A stretch of DNA of 64,000 nt. It comes from Diphasiastrum complanatum. Lineage: Eukaryota > Streptophyta > Lycopodiopsida > Lycopodiales > Lycopodiaceae. A program made the translations under genes and the position numbers. Below the pieces are notes generated by a model. That model was not told where the DNA came from. It did no database searches and was given only the letters and a program-made list of their open reading frames with translations. The DNA is taken from positions 6,035,409 through 6,099,408 of the forward strand of contig CM055100.1 of the NCBI GenBank assembly GCA_029204225.1, written 5' to 3'. Below are positions 10,141 through 21,310 of this stretch, piece after piece. Positions within the stretch are counted from its first letter, which is position 1. Each line of letters opens with the position of its first letter.

Positions 10141-10967
10141 AGAATCTCATTAGTGTAGGACAATTGTTTGATAGTGGATTGGATGTCAAGTTTTAAGTTG
10201 ACAAGTGTATAATCTCAAGAAAATGAAGTTATTGCTAGAGGATCTAGAATTGGTAAGTTGTACAAACTAGATTCTAGAGAGAGTGCTAACATTTCAGATA
10301 TTGCTTATGAGAGCAAGGTTCTTCAGGAGGATCTGTGGCACAAGAGATTGGGTCATCCCAATTTCAAAGCCATGCAATCTATGGTCAAGGAAGGAGAAGT
10401 TGTTGGACTACCAAAGACACTATCAAAGGAGCTTCTACCTTGTGAAGCTTGTGTGCTGGCAAAATCACACAGAAGGCCTTTTCCTAGATCAAGCATCAAA
10501 ACAAAGCAACCATTTGAACTAGTGCACTCTGATGTTCATTTCTCATCAACTAAGAGCAAAGGAGGAGCAAATTGATTTGTTTCATTTGTAGATGATTATA
10601 CAAGATATTCTTGGATCTATATGTTGTCTTCAAAAGCCATGGTCTATGATGTTTTTCTTACTTTCAAAGCTTATGTAGAAAAGTAGTTTTCTTTCAAGTT
10701 GAAAGCTTTGAGAAGTGATAGTGGAGGAGAATACACTTCCAATAAGTTTAAAGACCTTTGTGAGAGAGAGGGCATTCAAAGAGAGTTTTCTTATTCATAT
10801 ACTCCTCAGCAAAATGGAGTTGTTGAGAGAAAAAATAGAACTTTATGTGAATGTGCAAAAGCCATTAGGCTAGAACATTCTCTACCTAAAGAATTTTGGG
10901 GAGAGGCAATTGCATGTGCAAACTATCTTTGTAATAGGCTTCCTAATCTTGCAATAGGAGGAAAAAC
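10141..10967 (+). pseudogene. integrase of D, truncated by F
   Basis: HHCC zinc region: DLWHKRLGHPNFKAM … LPCEACVLAKSHRRP (complete). Core: HSDVHFSS (first Asp), a TGA at 10573-10575, FVSFVDDYTRYSWIY, a TAG near 10683, LRSDSGGEYTS (second Asp) and QQNGVVERKNRTL (Glu). All three catalytic acidic residues remain, but at least two stops break the frame. The sequence ends where the F LTR is inserted. Confidence 0.85.
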
Positions 10968-11738
10968 AGTTGAAATGGAAAAATAATCCATCTTGACTTT
11001 AGGCTTGCTACAAATATTGTACCATGCAAGTATGTTATTCATAATTGCAAATGCCAAGTTTGGCCTAGATAAAAATTGAGCTACATGGATATGTCATATC
11101 TAGTTTGATGATTACAACTTGCATATAGATTGTAGACTTAGAATTAACAAAAATATGCTAGTAGAAACTCATGGCAATTCACATGCATTAATTGTAAGTG
11201 ATCCATAGTGACATGCAAGGCATGCACAAAGTGAAATGGACACATGCATGATGATTTGTACATTTCTATTTAGAACTAGGACACTTGGAAAAAGTTGGTA
11301 GAAATTCATGCATGAGATGTGACACATAGACTCTAGTTTTCACTTTAGATGTCATTAAATGATGGATGGATGTGGTTCTACCTCGAGCTACCTCAAACTC
11401 CATAAATATGTGTAGCCCTCCTCATAATTTTTTATGAAGAACCAAAGCTTTGTAGCTATCTCTTGCCATTTTGGATCCACACAAATTTTGCTTGTTATCT
11501 CTCTATATTTCTCTCTCTAACTCGTGTTGAGACTAATGCCAATACACTAATTTCTTGTACTTTTGCTCATTTATGATTCATTGCTATCATTCTCTGATGC
11601 TTAGCATGCTAGATTGTGATTAAGCCATAACTTATGTACTAGATCTAGAATTAGGTTATTGTGCTAATCATAAAGCTTAATTAGATCTATTGAACTTGTG
11701 AATCTTTCCCACATGTGTGAATTCTGGAAATTTTGTCA
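10968..11738 (+). repeat. 5' LTR of F
   Basis: About 771 bp, matching 16451-17107. The first two bases are AG rather than the TG kept by the 3' copy. It ends ATTTTGTCA before the primer site. A TATA-like CATAAATATGTG lies near 11400. It shares with B1 the end motif ACATGTGTGAATTCTGGAA, so the B and F families are related. Confidence 0.9.
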
Positions 11739-12503
11739 TGGTATCAGAGCCAAATTGATCTTTGCATGCTAACATCTCTGATTGTACAAGAAATTGAGAG
11801 CTAAATCAAGCAAAAAAATAGTTTTACACTTTTTCTCACCTTTCTCTGAAGTGTGTTTGGATCAAATCGGATTGGAACTGAATTTTCAAACCTGAAAAGT
11901 GGTAGTACGGAATTCTGGAATTCCACACATGTGAAAATTAGAGATTTTCAGTCCCTTCTATCTCCTTGCTTGTAGATCCAAAGATAGTGGTCTTATAGCT
12001 TGATGGAAAGCTTATGATGTGTACTTTTCATAGAAATTAAAACCAAATCAATCTGATGTGTCTATCAAGAGTTATAAGCTCTTAAAGAGGATAGGAATAG
12101 GTCCAAAATCCGAGTGACTACATTTTGATTTGATTCAACCTTGCTTTGTTCTGAATCCATTGTTTTGAGCATCCTACACAAGAAACGAAGATCAAGACTA
12201 AGTTTGAAGTAATTGAACACCCTTTGAGCCTTCTGTGTGTCAATAGTGTTTTCTTTTGAAGCATTTCACATGTGCCAAAAGTAGGATTCAAACTTGCCAA
12301 AGTGTCTCAATCCACTTTGTGTATCTGATCTAGATAATCTTGTCTTGTGGAATCTTTGAGACTCAAATACAATTGCAAGTGTTTCACATAGGAAGGTAAA
12401 ACATCCTTGAAAATACCTATAGTGAAAGAGAGCAGCAACATTAAGTCTGATTCGAACAAACTCAAACATATTGCAGTCCAATAACTAAGAAGTCTTCATC
12501 TAA

Positions 12504-13412
12504 ATGGCACCTCTGGGAGGATATCTTCTAGAAGCAAATGAAAGACTACATACTTCTAGTTACTCAATTTGGAAGTTCAGAATGGAGTCTATTTTGATAC
12601 TCCAGGATGTTATGGACATTGTGCTTGGTGTTGAGGAGGAGCCTCAAGCACAAGCTGAAATTCCTAAGTATAGGAAGAGAGCTAGAATGGCTCTACATTT
12701 CATTAAGATGAATGTAGATAGGACCTTGCACCACAGCTAAAGATGCTTGGGATTCACTTAAGTCCATCTATAAAGCATAGAATACTTCTAGAATACTCAC
12801 TCTTAGGAATCAAATTTTCCAAAGTTTCCATAGAAGTGAGGAGAGTGCATCAAACTATGTTCTTAGAGTTAAAGATTTACATAGAGAGATTTCCTGTGTT
12901 GTTGTTACTCTGAACCAAGATGAGCTAGTTCAAGTCATTTTAAATGGCTTGAAAGATGACTATGATAATCTTGTTCAATCTTTTGCCATTAAGGAGGAGT
13001 TGCCTAATTAGAAACTCTCCAAGGAATTCTTATTTCTGAAGAATCTAGGCAAAGCTATAAACTTTTCAGGATGAACAAACTTGGGCATGGTGGAAGTGAC
13101 AAAGCCCTCTTTTTCAAGGACAAGCATAAAGGAAGGAGTAAGAACCAATTTTCTCAAGCATCCAACAAAGACAAAGCCAAAGATCAAGACAAAGATGGTG
13201 AAGAGCATTATTCATCTCATCCCTCTACTTCAAAGACCAAGAAGAAGAAAGTGAAGTGTTTCCTCTGTGGCAAGAAGGGGCACTATGCCTCTAATTGCTT
13301 TAAGAAGAAAAACCAACTCAAGCAAGCAAATCTCTCCAAAGAGATTGAAGAAGATTCAGTTGCTAGATATGGAGAAGGATCACTCATGGTATCTAGTTTT
13401 TCTTCATCACCT
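12504..13412 (+). pseudogene. copia gag of F
   Basis: It starts MAPLGGYLLEANERLHTSSY and continues with WKFRMESILILQDVMDIVLG. A frameshift near 12720 follows, then DAWDSLKSIYKA, a TAG, LTLRNQIFQSFH, LVQVILNGLKDDYDNLV, and another frameshift near 13010. From 13071 the frame leads through a Lys-rich linker to the CCHC knuckle CFLCGKKGHYASNC, and stops with TAA at 13413. The length (~300 codons) is normal for copia gag. Confidence 0.85.
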
Positions 13413-14948
13413 TAAGATGGAGCTTGGTACATAGAGAGTGGAGCTCCTTCACATATGTGCTATTCAAAGGAGTCTTTTGACTCAATTGTACCTTACAAAG
13501 GACTTAAGAGATCTATTTACACTGCTAATGATCATGAATGCTCTATAGAAGGAATTGGCAACATTCCATTGAAACTTGCTTCTTCAAAAGTTCTTGCACT
13601 TTCAAATGTTCTTTTCATTCCAAAACTTACAAAGAACTTGATTAGTGTGGGAAAGTTGCTTGATAATGGTTGTGATGTAAAGTTCAACTCCAATACTTGC
13701 TTTATAGAGAAAAATGATGAGATCCTAGCTGATGGATCTAGATGTGGTGGAATTTTCAAGTTGAATTCTTATAAGAATGCAAACCTTTGTGAAGTTGCTT
13801 TTGTTATCTAAGGAGGAGTTGTGGCATAGAAGGTTGGGGCATCCTAACTTTAAATCTATGTCTTCTATGGTCAAGAAAGTGAAGGCTATTGGTCTTCCAA
13901 AATCTCTTTCTAAAGAGGCTTGTGCTATTGCAAAATCACATAGAAAGCCATATCAAAAGTCTTTTATCAAGACTACTCATCCTTTGGAACTTATACACTT
14001 AGATGTTCATTTTTCCTCCTCTAAAAGTATTGGTGGTGCAACATGTTTTGTCACCTTTATTGATGACTTTACTAGATATACTTGGTTGTATCTACTTTCT
14101 TCAAAAGCTATGGTATTTGATCACTTCCTAATCTTCAAAGCTTATGTTGAGAAACAGTTTTCTTTCAAAGTTAAAGCTTTAAGATGTGATGGAGGAGGTG
14201 AATACATCTCCAACAAGTTTTATGAATATTGTGAAGGTGAAGGAATAAAGAGAGAGTTTTCTTGTGTTTATTCCCCATCTCAAAATGGAGTTGCTGAGAG
14301 AAAAAACATATCTTTATGTGAATGTGCTAAGCAATCTGAGTTGAAGCTTCTTTGCCTATTGAATATTGGGGTGAAGCTATAAATTGTGCAAACTGTTTGT
14401 GCAATAGATTGCCTCACAATGCACTTGCTGGAAAATTACCTTTTGAAGTCTTGTTTAAGAAGAAACCTAAGGTAGATCACCTTAGAGTTTTTCGTTGTGC
14501 TTGCTTTCTTCATGTACCCTTGGAAACAAGGAAAAGAGATGATCCAAATTTTATTAAAGGAATCATGGTTGGATATGCATCCAACAAAAAAGCTTACAGA
14601 ATCTATGTTCCCTCTACCTCAACCACAATTGAGAGTAGGGATGTTATATTTCATGAGGATCAAAAATACATTCTTGAGGAGGCCGAGTTCAAAGATTCTC
14701 ACAAAGATACTCCAGTCATCACCCTTGAAGGCTATCATGGAGAGATGGGGCCGAGAATTGAGGAGGAGTCACCTCAAATCTTTCTACCAAGGAGATCTCA
14801 AGAGAAAGATCCGAGCCTAGGAGGCTTACTTATGAAGATAGAGGCAAGCAAGTGGAACTCAACTCCACTAATTGTGCTTATTTTATTTCACATGAGCCAA
14901 AGGATGTATATGATGCACTCAATTCAAAGGAATGGTATCTTGTCATGA
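13413..14948 (+). pseudogene. protease and integrase of F
   Basis: The protease motif reads WYIESGAPSHMCYS, so the catalytic Asp is Glu (codon 13434-13436). The protease body runs open to 13811, then a frameshift. Integrase: ELWHRRLGHPNFKSM, with the first Cys of the CxxC pair lost (KEACAIAKSHRKP); LIHLDVHFSSS (first Asp), FIDDFTRYTWLYLLS, LRCDGGGEYISN (second Asp), SQNGVAERKN (Glu). A frameshift near 14350 moves to EYWGEAINCANCLCNRLP and the post-integrase segment (EVLFKKKPKV, IMVGYASNKKAY). The sequence up to PRRS at about 14795 parallels the B1 ORF. Confidence 0.88.
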
Positions 14949-15838
14949 AGGAGGAATATGATGCTTTGATGGCCAACAAGACATGGGAGCTTGTGGATCT
15001 TCCATCCAACAAGCACACCATTGGTTGCAAGTGGGTTTTTGGAGTCAAGTATAATCAAGATGGCACAATAAACAAGTACAAGGCTAGACTTTGTGCTAAG
15101 GGTTTTGCTCAAGTTTATGGACTTGATTATGAGGAGACTTTTGCTCCAGTTGCAAAGATGGTATCAATTAGAATCATAATTTCTATTGCTTGTTTTTTTA
15201 GTTGACAAGTTCTTCAACTAGATGTCTCTAATGCATTTTTAAATGGATATCTAGAGGAAGATATTTATATGGATCAGCCTATTGGATTCACCTATGACAG
15301 AGACAAAGTTTGCTTGCTCTTCAAAAGTCTATATGGACTAAAGCAAGCTCCAAGGTCATGGTATTCTCGACTAAACACCTTTCTTGAGTCACTAGGATTT
15401 AATCTTAGTAACTATGATCCTTCCTTGTATCTCAAGTTTTTTAATAAAGATATTGTCATCCTTCTTATTTATGTTGATGATATCATTTTAACAAGAAGTT
15501 GTATCAAGTTAGTTGATGAAACCAATATTGCACTTGGAAAAGAGTTCAAGATGCAAGATCTTGGAAAATTTCACTACATACTAGGATTAGAGATTGATTT
15601 TCTTAAAGATAAAGCTTTTGTATGTCAATCCAAGTATGCTCTTTCAATGTTAAAAAAGTTCAATATGTTAGATTGTAAGAGTATAGAAACTCCTATGGAG
15701 GAAAATGTTAAAGACCCTAACAAAGGTGATGAAAGATCCTTTGTGGTCATCACTCTTGTTAGGAGTCTTATAGGCTCCTTAAGTTGTCTCACAATAACTA
15801 GACCTGACATAAGCTTTAGTGCTCATAAGTTGAGTTAG
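14852..15838 (+). pseudogene. reverse transcriptase of F
   Basis: Copia RT (RVT_2 type): EWYLVMKEEYDALMANKTWE, CKWVFGVKYNQDG, KARLCAKGFAQ, DYEETFAPVAKM, a TGA at 15203-15205, then in the same frame QLDVSNAFLNGYLEEDIYM, SLYGLKQAPRSWYSRL, and the catalytic YVDDIIL block at about 15470-15481 with both Asp residues present. LGLEI, LLKKFNMLDCKS and TRPDISFSAHKLS follow, then TAG at 15836-15838. A single nonsense codon separates two long open halves. Confidence 0.9.
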
Positions 15839-16433
15839 GCTATGCAAAATCCTACTATTTATCATTGGAAATGGCCAAGAGAGTGCTTAGATATATATCT
15901 TCAACTTTTGATTATGGATTATTGTATAAAAATGAAGATCTTTCTATTATTGGTTATTCTGACTCAGATTTTGCAAGTGATAGAGCAGATCGAAATCCTA
16001 CAAGTGCTTATGTCATATATCTTGGAGGAAACTTGATATCTTAGCTTTCCAAAAAGCAAGATACTGTATCACTCTCATCTTGTGAAGCTGAGTATAAGTC
16101 ACTCACTACAACAACAAAGGAAGTGCTTTGGATCAAGAGTTGCTAGTGGAGCTAAAGATAATCATGGAAGAAGATCTACCCATGATCATGTGTGACAACA
16201 TTTCAGCCCAAGCCCTTGCCAACAACCCAATATTCCATGCAAGGAGCAAACATATTGAAGTTGCACATCACTCCGTGAGAGAGAAGCTCATTGGAGGGAA
16301 AATCTACTTGGAGCACATCAACACATCATCTTGTATTGCTGATATGCTCACCAAACCTTTGATCAAGAGTTCTTTCATTAAGCATAGAGCCAATCTTGGA
16401 GTAATACCAAGATCCATGTTCAAGTCAATATAG
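15839..16433 (+). pseudogene. RNase H of F
   Basis: Readable across frames: MAKRVLRYISSTFDYGLLY, IIGYSDSDFASD (catalytic Asp), a TAG, LSKKQDTVSLSSCEAEY (catalytic Glu), a frameshift near 16125, then 101 open codons with MCDNISAQALANNP, HARSKHIEVAHH and ADMLTKPLIKSSF. It ends with TAG at about 16431, 17 bases before the 3' LTR, as expected for the end of copia pol. Confidence 0.88.
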
Positions 16434-16450
16434 ATTGTTTTTAGGAGGAG

Positions 16451-17107
16451 TGTTGAAATGGAAAATTAATCCATCTTGACTTTAGGCTTGCTACAGATAT
16501 TGTACCATGCAAGTATGTTGTTCATAAATGCAAATGCCAAGTTTGGCCTAGATAGAACTCGAGCTACATGGATATGTCATATCTAGTTTGATGATTACAA
16601 CTTGCATATAGATTGTAGACTTAGAATTAGCAAAAATATGCTAGTAGAAACTCGTGGCAATTCACATGCATTAATTGTAAGTGATCCATAGTAACATGCA
16701 AGGCATGCACAAAGTGAAATGGACACATGCATGATGATTTGTACATTTCTATTTAGAACTAGGACACTTGGAAAAATTTGGTAGAAATTCATGCGTGAGA
16801 TGTGACAAATGTCACAAAGACTCAAGTTTTCATTTTAGATGTCATTAAATGATGGATGGATGTGGTTCTACCTCAAGCTACCTCAAACTCCATAAATATG
16901 TGTAGCTCTCCTCATAATTTTTGATGAAAAACCAAAGCTTTGTAGCTATCTCTTGCCATTTTGGATCCACACAAATTTTGCTTGTTATCTCTCTATCTTT
17001 CTCTCTCTAACTCGTGTTAAGACTAATGCCAATACACTAATTTCTTGTACTTTTGCTCATTATGATTCATTGCTATCATTCTCTGATGCTTAGCATGCTA
17101 GATTGTG
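16451..17107 (+). repeat. 3' LTR of F, truncated
   Basis: It begins TGTTGAAATGGAAAATTAATCC and follows the 5' LTR until GCTAGATTGTG at 17107. It then switches to unrelated sequence, missing about 115 bp of its end. Confidence 0.88.
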
Positions 17108-17820
17108 GTTTGCCATATTGTGAATAATGAGATTTTGGTAATTTGGACTCATTCTCTCTCTACCCGAGTTCTCTTTCATTGATTTTCTCTCCCTACCCGA
17201 GAGTAGGCTGTTTTTCCCATACGAAGCACTTAAAATTATTTCTGACATTCAATTCTCATAGTGAGAAGTTAGATTTTTTCATCAGATGTATGCCATTGTG
17301 CTCTTGTCATAGATTTTTCAAGTATATTGTTCTCTGATCAATCTTGTGCAATCACAACACCTCAGTAAGATCCTGTAGGGTGTGTGGTGAAGTTCACATG
17401 TGCTAAAAACTAGATAGACTAAAATTATGATTGAGATCTTGCATATCTTCTAAAAATCCAATTCTTGATTGTTCTTGGGTTATCCAAGAATCAAGAGATG
17501 GGTTTTCCTTGATTCTTGGATTACTAGTATGCTATTTGAAGGTTAGTTTCTTGTTTCTTGTTCTTGATCTGTAGATTAATCTTTTTGTATTACTGCTCCC
17601 TGGATTTCTAGAGTAAATTAGTAGCAAGAATCGCTAATTGTTCACTTGTTTGAAATGCCGATTTGTCTATGAACAAGTCTTGGTTGCATGTGAATGTGTA
17701 TGCATGTAGCTGGAGTGTTCAAATCCTAATCATCCCATTGACATGCTCGGAAACGCGTAGCAATAAGTTGCAAAACCCTTCTGCCTGAACCGGCTTAATC
17801 CAAAAAGATAAATCCTAACA
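17108..17820 (+). repeat. D-type LTR end and adjoining dispersed repeat M
   Basis: 17297-17412 repeats the D LTR tail. From about 17413 a different repeat follows, ending AAATCCTAACA at 17820 like an LTR end. A second copy of this M repeat is at about 59945-60350 (both contain ATCTTGCATAT, CCAAGAATCAA and TTAGTTTCTTG). No gene is visible. 17108-17296 is unassigned. Confidence 0.55.
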
Positions 17821-17827
17821 TGTCAGC

Positions 17828-18688
17828 TGTTGAAAAATTTAGCAACTTCATACGTGTGGAGAACCACAACAACAGTGTGAATGATCTTTACCATGCTTTA
17901 TGGTGGCACACAGATCACCTGCAGAGTAATACTACAATCTACCAACAGATTTGAGGCTAAAGCACAATCTAGAGTGCTACAGATCAAAGCTTCATTAATT
18001 CCTCACAAATAGAAAAAGTACACAAGCAAAATAATGTATGAATAAGACACCAATCTCGAGTTAGAGAGAGAATACAATTACAAGCAAAATAGAATGAGAT
18101 CCAATTTTGACATTATGATCTTATCAAAGCTTAATTCATCATTAGAAATGAATGAGAGCCATATGTACATATATAGGAGAGCAGAAATTCGTGGTACTAC
18201 TAGCATTCAATGCATTTCCGACACCTATTCAAGTCCGAATTACTACCATATTGACAACTAACAGCTTGCATGAAGAAATTGCACCTAACTTCTACCTACT
18301 TTCTCCAAATGTCAATTTCACAACTAGACAAATACAAAACTACATGCATGTGTCCATTACTATATTTGCATGCCTTGCATGTCACAATGGAAACTTAGGA
18401 CACAACGCATTTATGATGGCTCGAGTTCCTACAAGACCATATTTGACCAATTCTATGTGTAAATCTACATGCATGTCAATCTAGACATTGTGAACATTGT
18501 TGCATGTCATACTAGATCAACTAGACTTTATGCATGTCATTGGAACTTGATCTACCTAACTCAAACTCACCCTAATCTACAAAGATATGTGCTCAATTCA
18601 CACACCTTGGATATGTACAATCAACCTACATGGGTAGAACCCCCAAAATCAACATATGCAAGATATATATGTTTTACAATTCTTCACA
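17828..18688 (-). repeat. 3' LTR of E
   Basis: 861 bp, related to the B1 LTRs. On the minus strand it begins TGTGAAGAATTGTAAAACAT and ends AATTTTTCAACA. It keeps the TATA-like CTCCTATATATG and the long shared block GACATGCATAAAGTCTAGTT. Confidence 0.85.
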
Positions 18689-18859
18689 CTCCTCCTTAAA
18701 ATATATCTATCTGATGTTGATGAAGATCCTTTGTGTGTGGATTCTTTGTTTTGTATTTGAAGCGAAGATCCAAAGAATCCATCATAGCAGCATGCTTACC
18801 AAATCCACAATAAGATCTCTTTAATAGAAATATTTTCCAAATGCCTTTGAAAAATATTC

Positions 18860-19457
18860 CTCCAATCTGCCACTATGTCGATATGCCTCCTCCATGCTTG
18901 ATACTGATCTTGGATTTGAGAACTCCACATGCATGAAGATGGCTGCATAAAAATATGAAAAATCCAAGGCTTCCATGCCTCATCATGATCACAAAGACCA
19001 TATAGATCAAGTTTATACCATGAGCAATATTCAAGACTAGCTTTATTAGGCCAAACTTTATCTTGAAGCCATACTATAACTTGATCTCATTGAGGCTAAC
19101 TACTTTCTTAAGGATGTAAGTGTCCTCATTGGATGTTTCACTTACTCTCAAAAGAAGTTCACAATATGCCTCAAAACATGAAAAAACTCTTTTTTTCAAA
19201 CTATGAGTACTAAACTCATTTTTGCTCTTACTCAATTTAAGAGCATACAAATGATGATACAATATCTTGCTTTCTAGATGTTTTGGAAACATAATCAAGT
19301 CATCAATGACAAGAATCAATTCCAAATTAAAGACTTCATTCAAAACTAGAATAGTCTTACTTGATCTTTGAGATAAGCAAATCTCAACTAAGCAAGATAT
19401 ATCATCAATCAAAGAAAGAGAGTCATAGGTGAGTACAATAGAATGAATACCACCTTC
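18860..19457 (-). pseudogene. B1-type unknown C-terminal domain in E
   Basis: On the minus strand the frame starting GGIHSIVLTYDSLSLI matches residues 408 onward of the B1 ORF for about 130 residues without a frameshift. Examples are SCLVEICLSQRSS, LIMFPKHLES, LYHHLYALKLSKSK, EFSTHSLKKRVFSC and ETSNEDTYILKKV. A TAG follows EIKL; beyond it the same frame still matches (YGFKIK, LNIAHG, MMRHGSLGFF, LHACG), with indels that look like multiples of three. The upstream protease and integrase part is deleted. Many differences between the copies are amino-acid-conservative. Confidence 0.7.
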
Positions 19458-19560
19458 ACTTTACAAGGATATGTGCTAAATTCACACACCTTGGATATGT
19501 ACATGGGTAGAACCCCAAAATCAACATATGCAAGATAGATATGTTTTACAATTCTTCACA

Positions 19561-20309
19561 CCAACTACCTAGAACGGGCAAAAACGCTCGGTTTTTAGAG
19601 ATTTGAAAATCAAGATAAGAGAATAAGTATTGTGTTCATAGATTCTCTGTAGGAATCTCTATACAGAGCTACCCTAGAACAACTATGAAAGGGAGTCCAA
19701 GCTTATGAAGAAACTAGAACAACTATATGAAAGGGAGTCCAAGCTTATGACATCTCACATACTCTCGTACTATTACATTGCGTGATAAAAATATTACAAT
19801 GCATGTATTTTTAATGTGAACAATGCATGACTATCCAAGATTGTGCAAAATGCAAATGTTAAAGTAACTCTATCATGCAATCACATGTCGTCAGCTTGAT
19901 GTATGTGTATTTTTGTAATGAGATCAAGATGTAAAAACTATACTGGTTTTGTGTACCAACTCATAAAAGAGAGTGCCTTTCAAATATCATGCATGTCCAT
20001 GTTTGCACCAAATCTTAATGGTTTAAACTTTATATCTGTGCCCTCTCTTATTAAACCGTCACAAATACATGTCCCAAGATCATCCATTATGGACAATTTT
20101 GGTATATCTGATAGAAAAGATTGTGTGTGGATTTGTATTGGTATTGTACCACGGTGCACATTTTCAAGACCATGTGATTAAAGAGTCAGGACTTGACCAA
20201 GTGCTTGGTTATAAAACATAATAATACAGCTATGTACAATCTCCAAGGTAGTGCTCAATTTCAAAGCACAAACAGGCTGGAGTTTTAGCAAGCTCTTGTG
20301 TGGTCAATC
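19561..20309. other. non-coding stretch with a 40-bp tandem repeat
   Basis: No gene is supported. A 40-bp unit (CTAGAACAACTATGAAAGGG…) is repeated at 19674-19713 and 19714-19750, the second copy partial with a 2-bp insertion. The rest is AT-rich sequence that I cannot assign to an element. Confidence 0.5.
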
Positions 20310-20662
20310 TGTTGCGGAATGTTTGTTGCAAGCCACGCACAGAAAAGTGCCGTGGGCTTGAGCACCTAGTGAAGGCCTTGAGAATTCTCAATGTCCCATA
20401 AGTAACTGCTTGCCTTGAACTCTCCCATATATAAGTTGGGGCTTCTCTATATCCTCTATCCCCTGGTACCAACCCTTTTGGGGGTTAGACGGATGGCGGG
20501 TGACTAGGCGACTGGGGTTGGGATCCCAGTACGGGGCTCGCGTGGGTACGTGTGTGTGCATGGCCATGAGGCCCAAATTATTTACATGGTATCAGAGCCA
20601 GTGGGGATTCCTTTGCCTATGCTTGCTTGAGTGAGGGTGTTGCGGAATGTTTGTTGATGGCC
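20310..20662 (+). mobile_element. TRIM-like miniature retroelement, 3' LTR truncated
   Basis: A 277-bp LTR (20310-20586) begins TGTTGCGGAATG and ends TTTACA. Directly after it comes the primer site TGGTATCAGAGCCA (20587-20600). Only about 28 bases later is a purine-rich GAGTGAGGG (20629-20637), followed by a second LTR start, TGTTGCGGAATGTTTGTTG (20638-20656), which breaks off. A TATA box, CCCATATATAAG, sits near 20426. LTR, primer site, tiny interior, purine tract and LTR is the plan of a terminal-repeat retrotransposon in miniature. An internally deleted larger element would look the same. Confidence 0.6.
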
Positions 20663-21310
20663 TTGTGAGAGTAAGAGATCATTGAGTAATCTCCTTAACC
20701 AGATAATTTCTTTAGTTGCTTGACATGTTGCAACATATTCAGCTTCTGCACTTGATAATGATATTGTTGGCTGCTTCTTACTTGTCCATGAAACTACACG
20801 TGCACCAAGCATAAAACAATATCCTGTTGTTGATCTTCTTTCATCCACATCACCTGCCCAATCAGCATCACAGAATATAATTAGTTGTAATACATTATTA
20901 TCAACATTTTTGCTTAATGTTATTCCATAATTAGAGGTTTCACGTAAATATCTGAGAATCCTTTTTACAGCTGTCCAATGTTGTGGACTAGGGTCAAAAA
21001 TTGACTGACAACACTAACTGCAAATGCAATATCTGGTCTAGTTGAAATTGCCACATACATCGATCTTCCAATAATACTTTGGTATGAAATTGATTCCATC
21101 ATTTCTTGTTGTTCCTTAGTTTGAGGACACACGTCCTTGGATAACTTCAACTAATCAGTTTGCATTTATCCATTGCAAATTTATGTAATACATCTTCAAT
21201 GTATTTCTTCTGGCTGAGGTGTATTGTCTTAAGCTGCTTATTCCTTTTAACTTGAATACCTAGACAATAGTGTAGATCACCATAGTCTACCATCTCAAAC
21301 TCAAAAGATA
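20657..21310 (-). pseudogene. copia RT end and RNase H (element G remnant)
   Basis: On the minus strand: FEFEMVDYGDLHYCLGIQV and HLSQKKYIEDVLHKF (RT thumb), then QSIIGRSMYVAISTRPDIAF, a frameshift near 20990, VKRILRYLRETSNYG, FCDADWAGDVDERRSTTGYC (RNase H Asp block), and SLSSAEAEYVATCQATKEIIWLRRLL (Glu block). It breaks off where the TRIM-like element abuts. This is a copia lineage different from X, B and F. 21311-21600 may be attached sequence, but I recognise nothing in it. Confidence 0.85.

Larger units (their letters stand above)
8108..10967 (+). mobile_element. copia element D, 5' part, interrupted by F
   Basis: The last ~118 bp of an LTR (8108-8226) are followed by a leader, gag, protease and integrase in the usual copia order, all broken by stops. 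The coding sequence stops inside the region after the integrase core (RLPNLAIGGK) exactly where element F begins. The rest of D's pol is not found after F, but a piece of the same LTR recurs at 17297-17412. So a deletion removed D's RT and RNase H together with the end of F. Confidence 0.75.
10968..17107 (+). mobile_element. copia element F, near full length, inserted in D
   Basis: 5' LTR 10968-11738, primer site TGGTATCAGAGC 11739-11750, gag, protease, integrase, RT and RNase H in copia order, purine tract TTAGGAGGAG 16441-16450, and 3' LTR 16451-17107. This is the most complete autonomous-type copy in the window, with every domain recognisable. It carries at least four stops and three frameshifts, and its protease Asp is mutated, so it is inactive. 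The 3' LTR lacks its last ~115 bp, so no target duplication can be tested. The site AAAAC (10963-10967) precedes the 5' LTR. Confidence 0.9.
17828..19560 (-). mobile_element. copia-type element E, shortened relative of B1
   Basis: On the minus strand: about 98 bp of 5' LTR (19560-19463), a large deletion, about 760 bp of internal sequence, a purine tract (AAGGAGGAG, next to 18689), and a full 3' LTR (18688-17828). LTR and internal sequence match B1 from start to end. The internal part is just the C-terminal segment of the 607-aa ORF. The flanking pentamers (TCAGC on the left, CCAAC on the right) are not clear duplicates. Confidence 0.82.

Noticed and set aside
17828-19560. Target-site duplication for element E (TCAGC versus CCAAC)
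   Set aside because: Only three of five bases agree, no better than weak chance.
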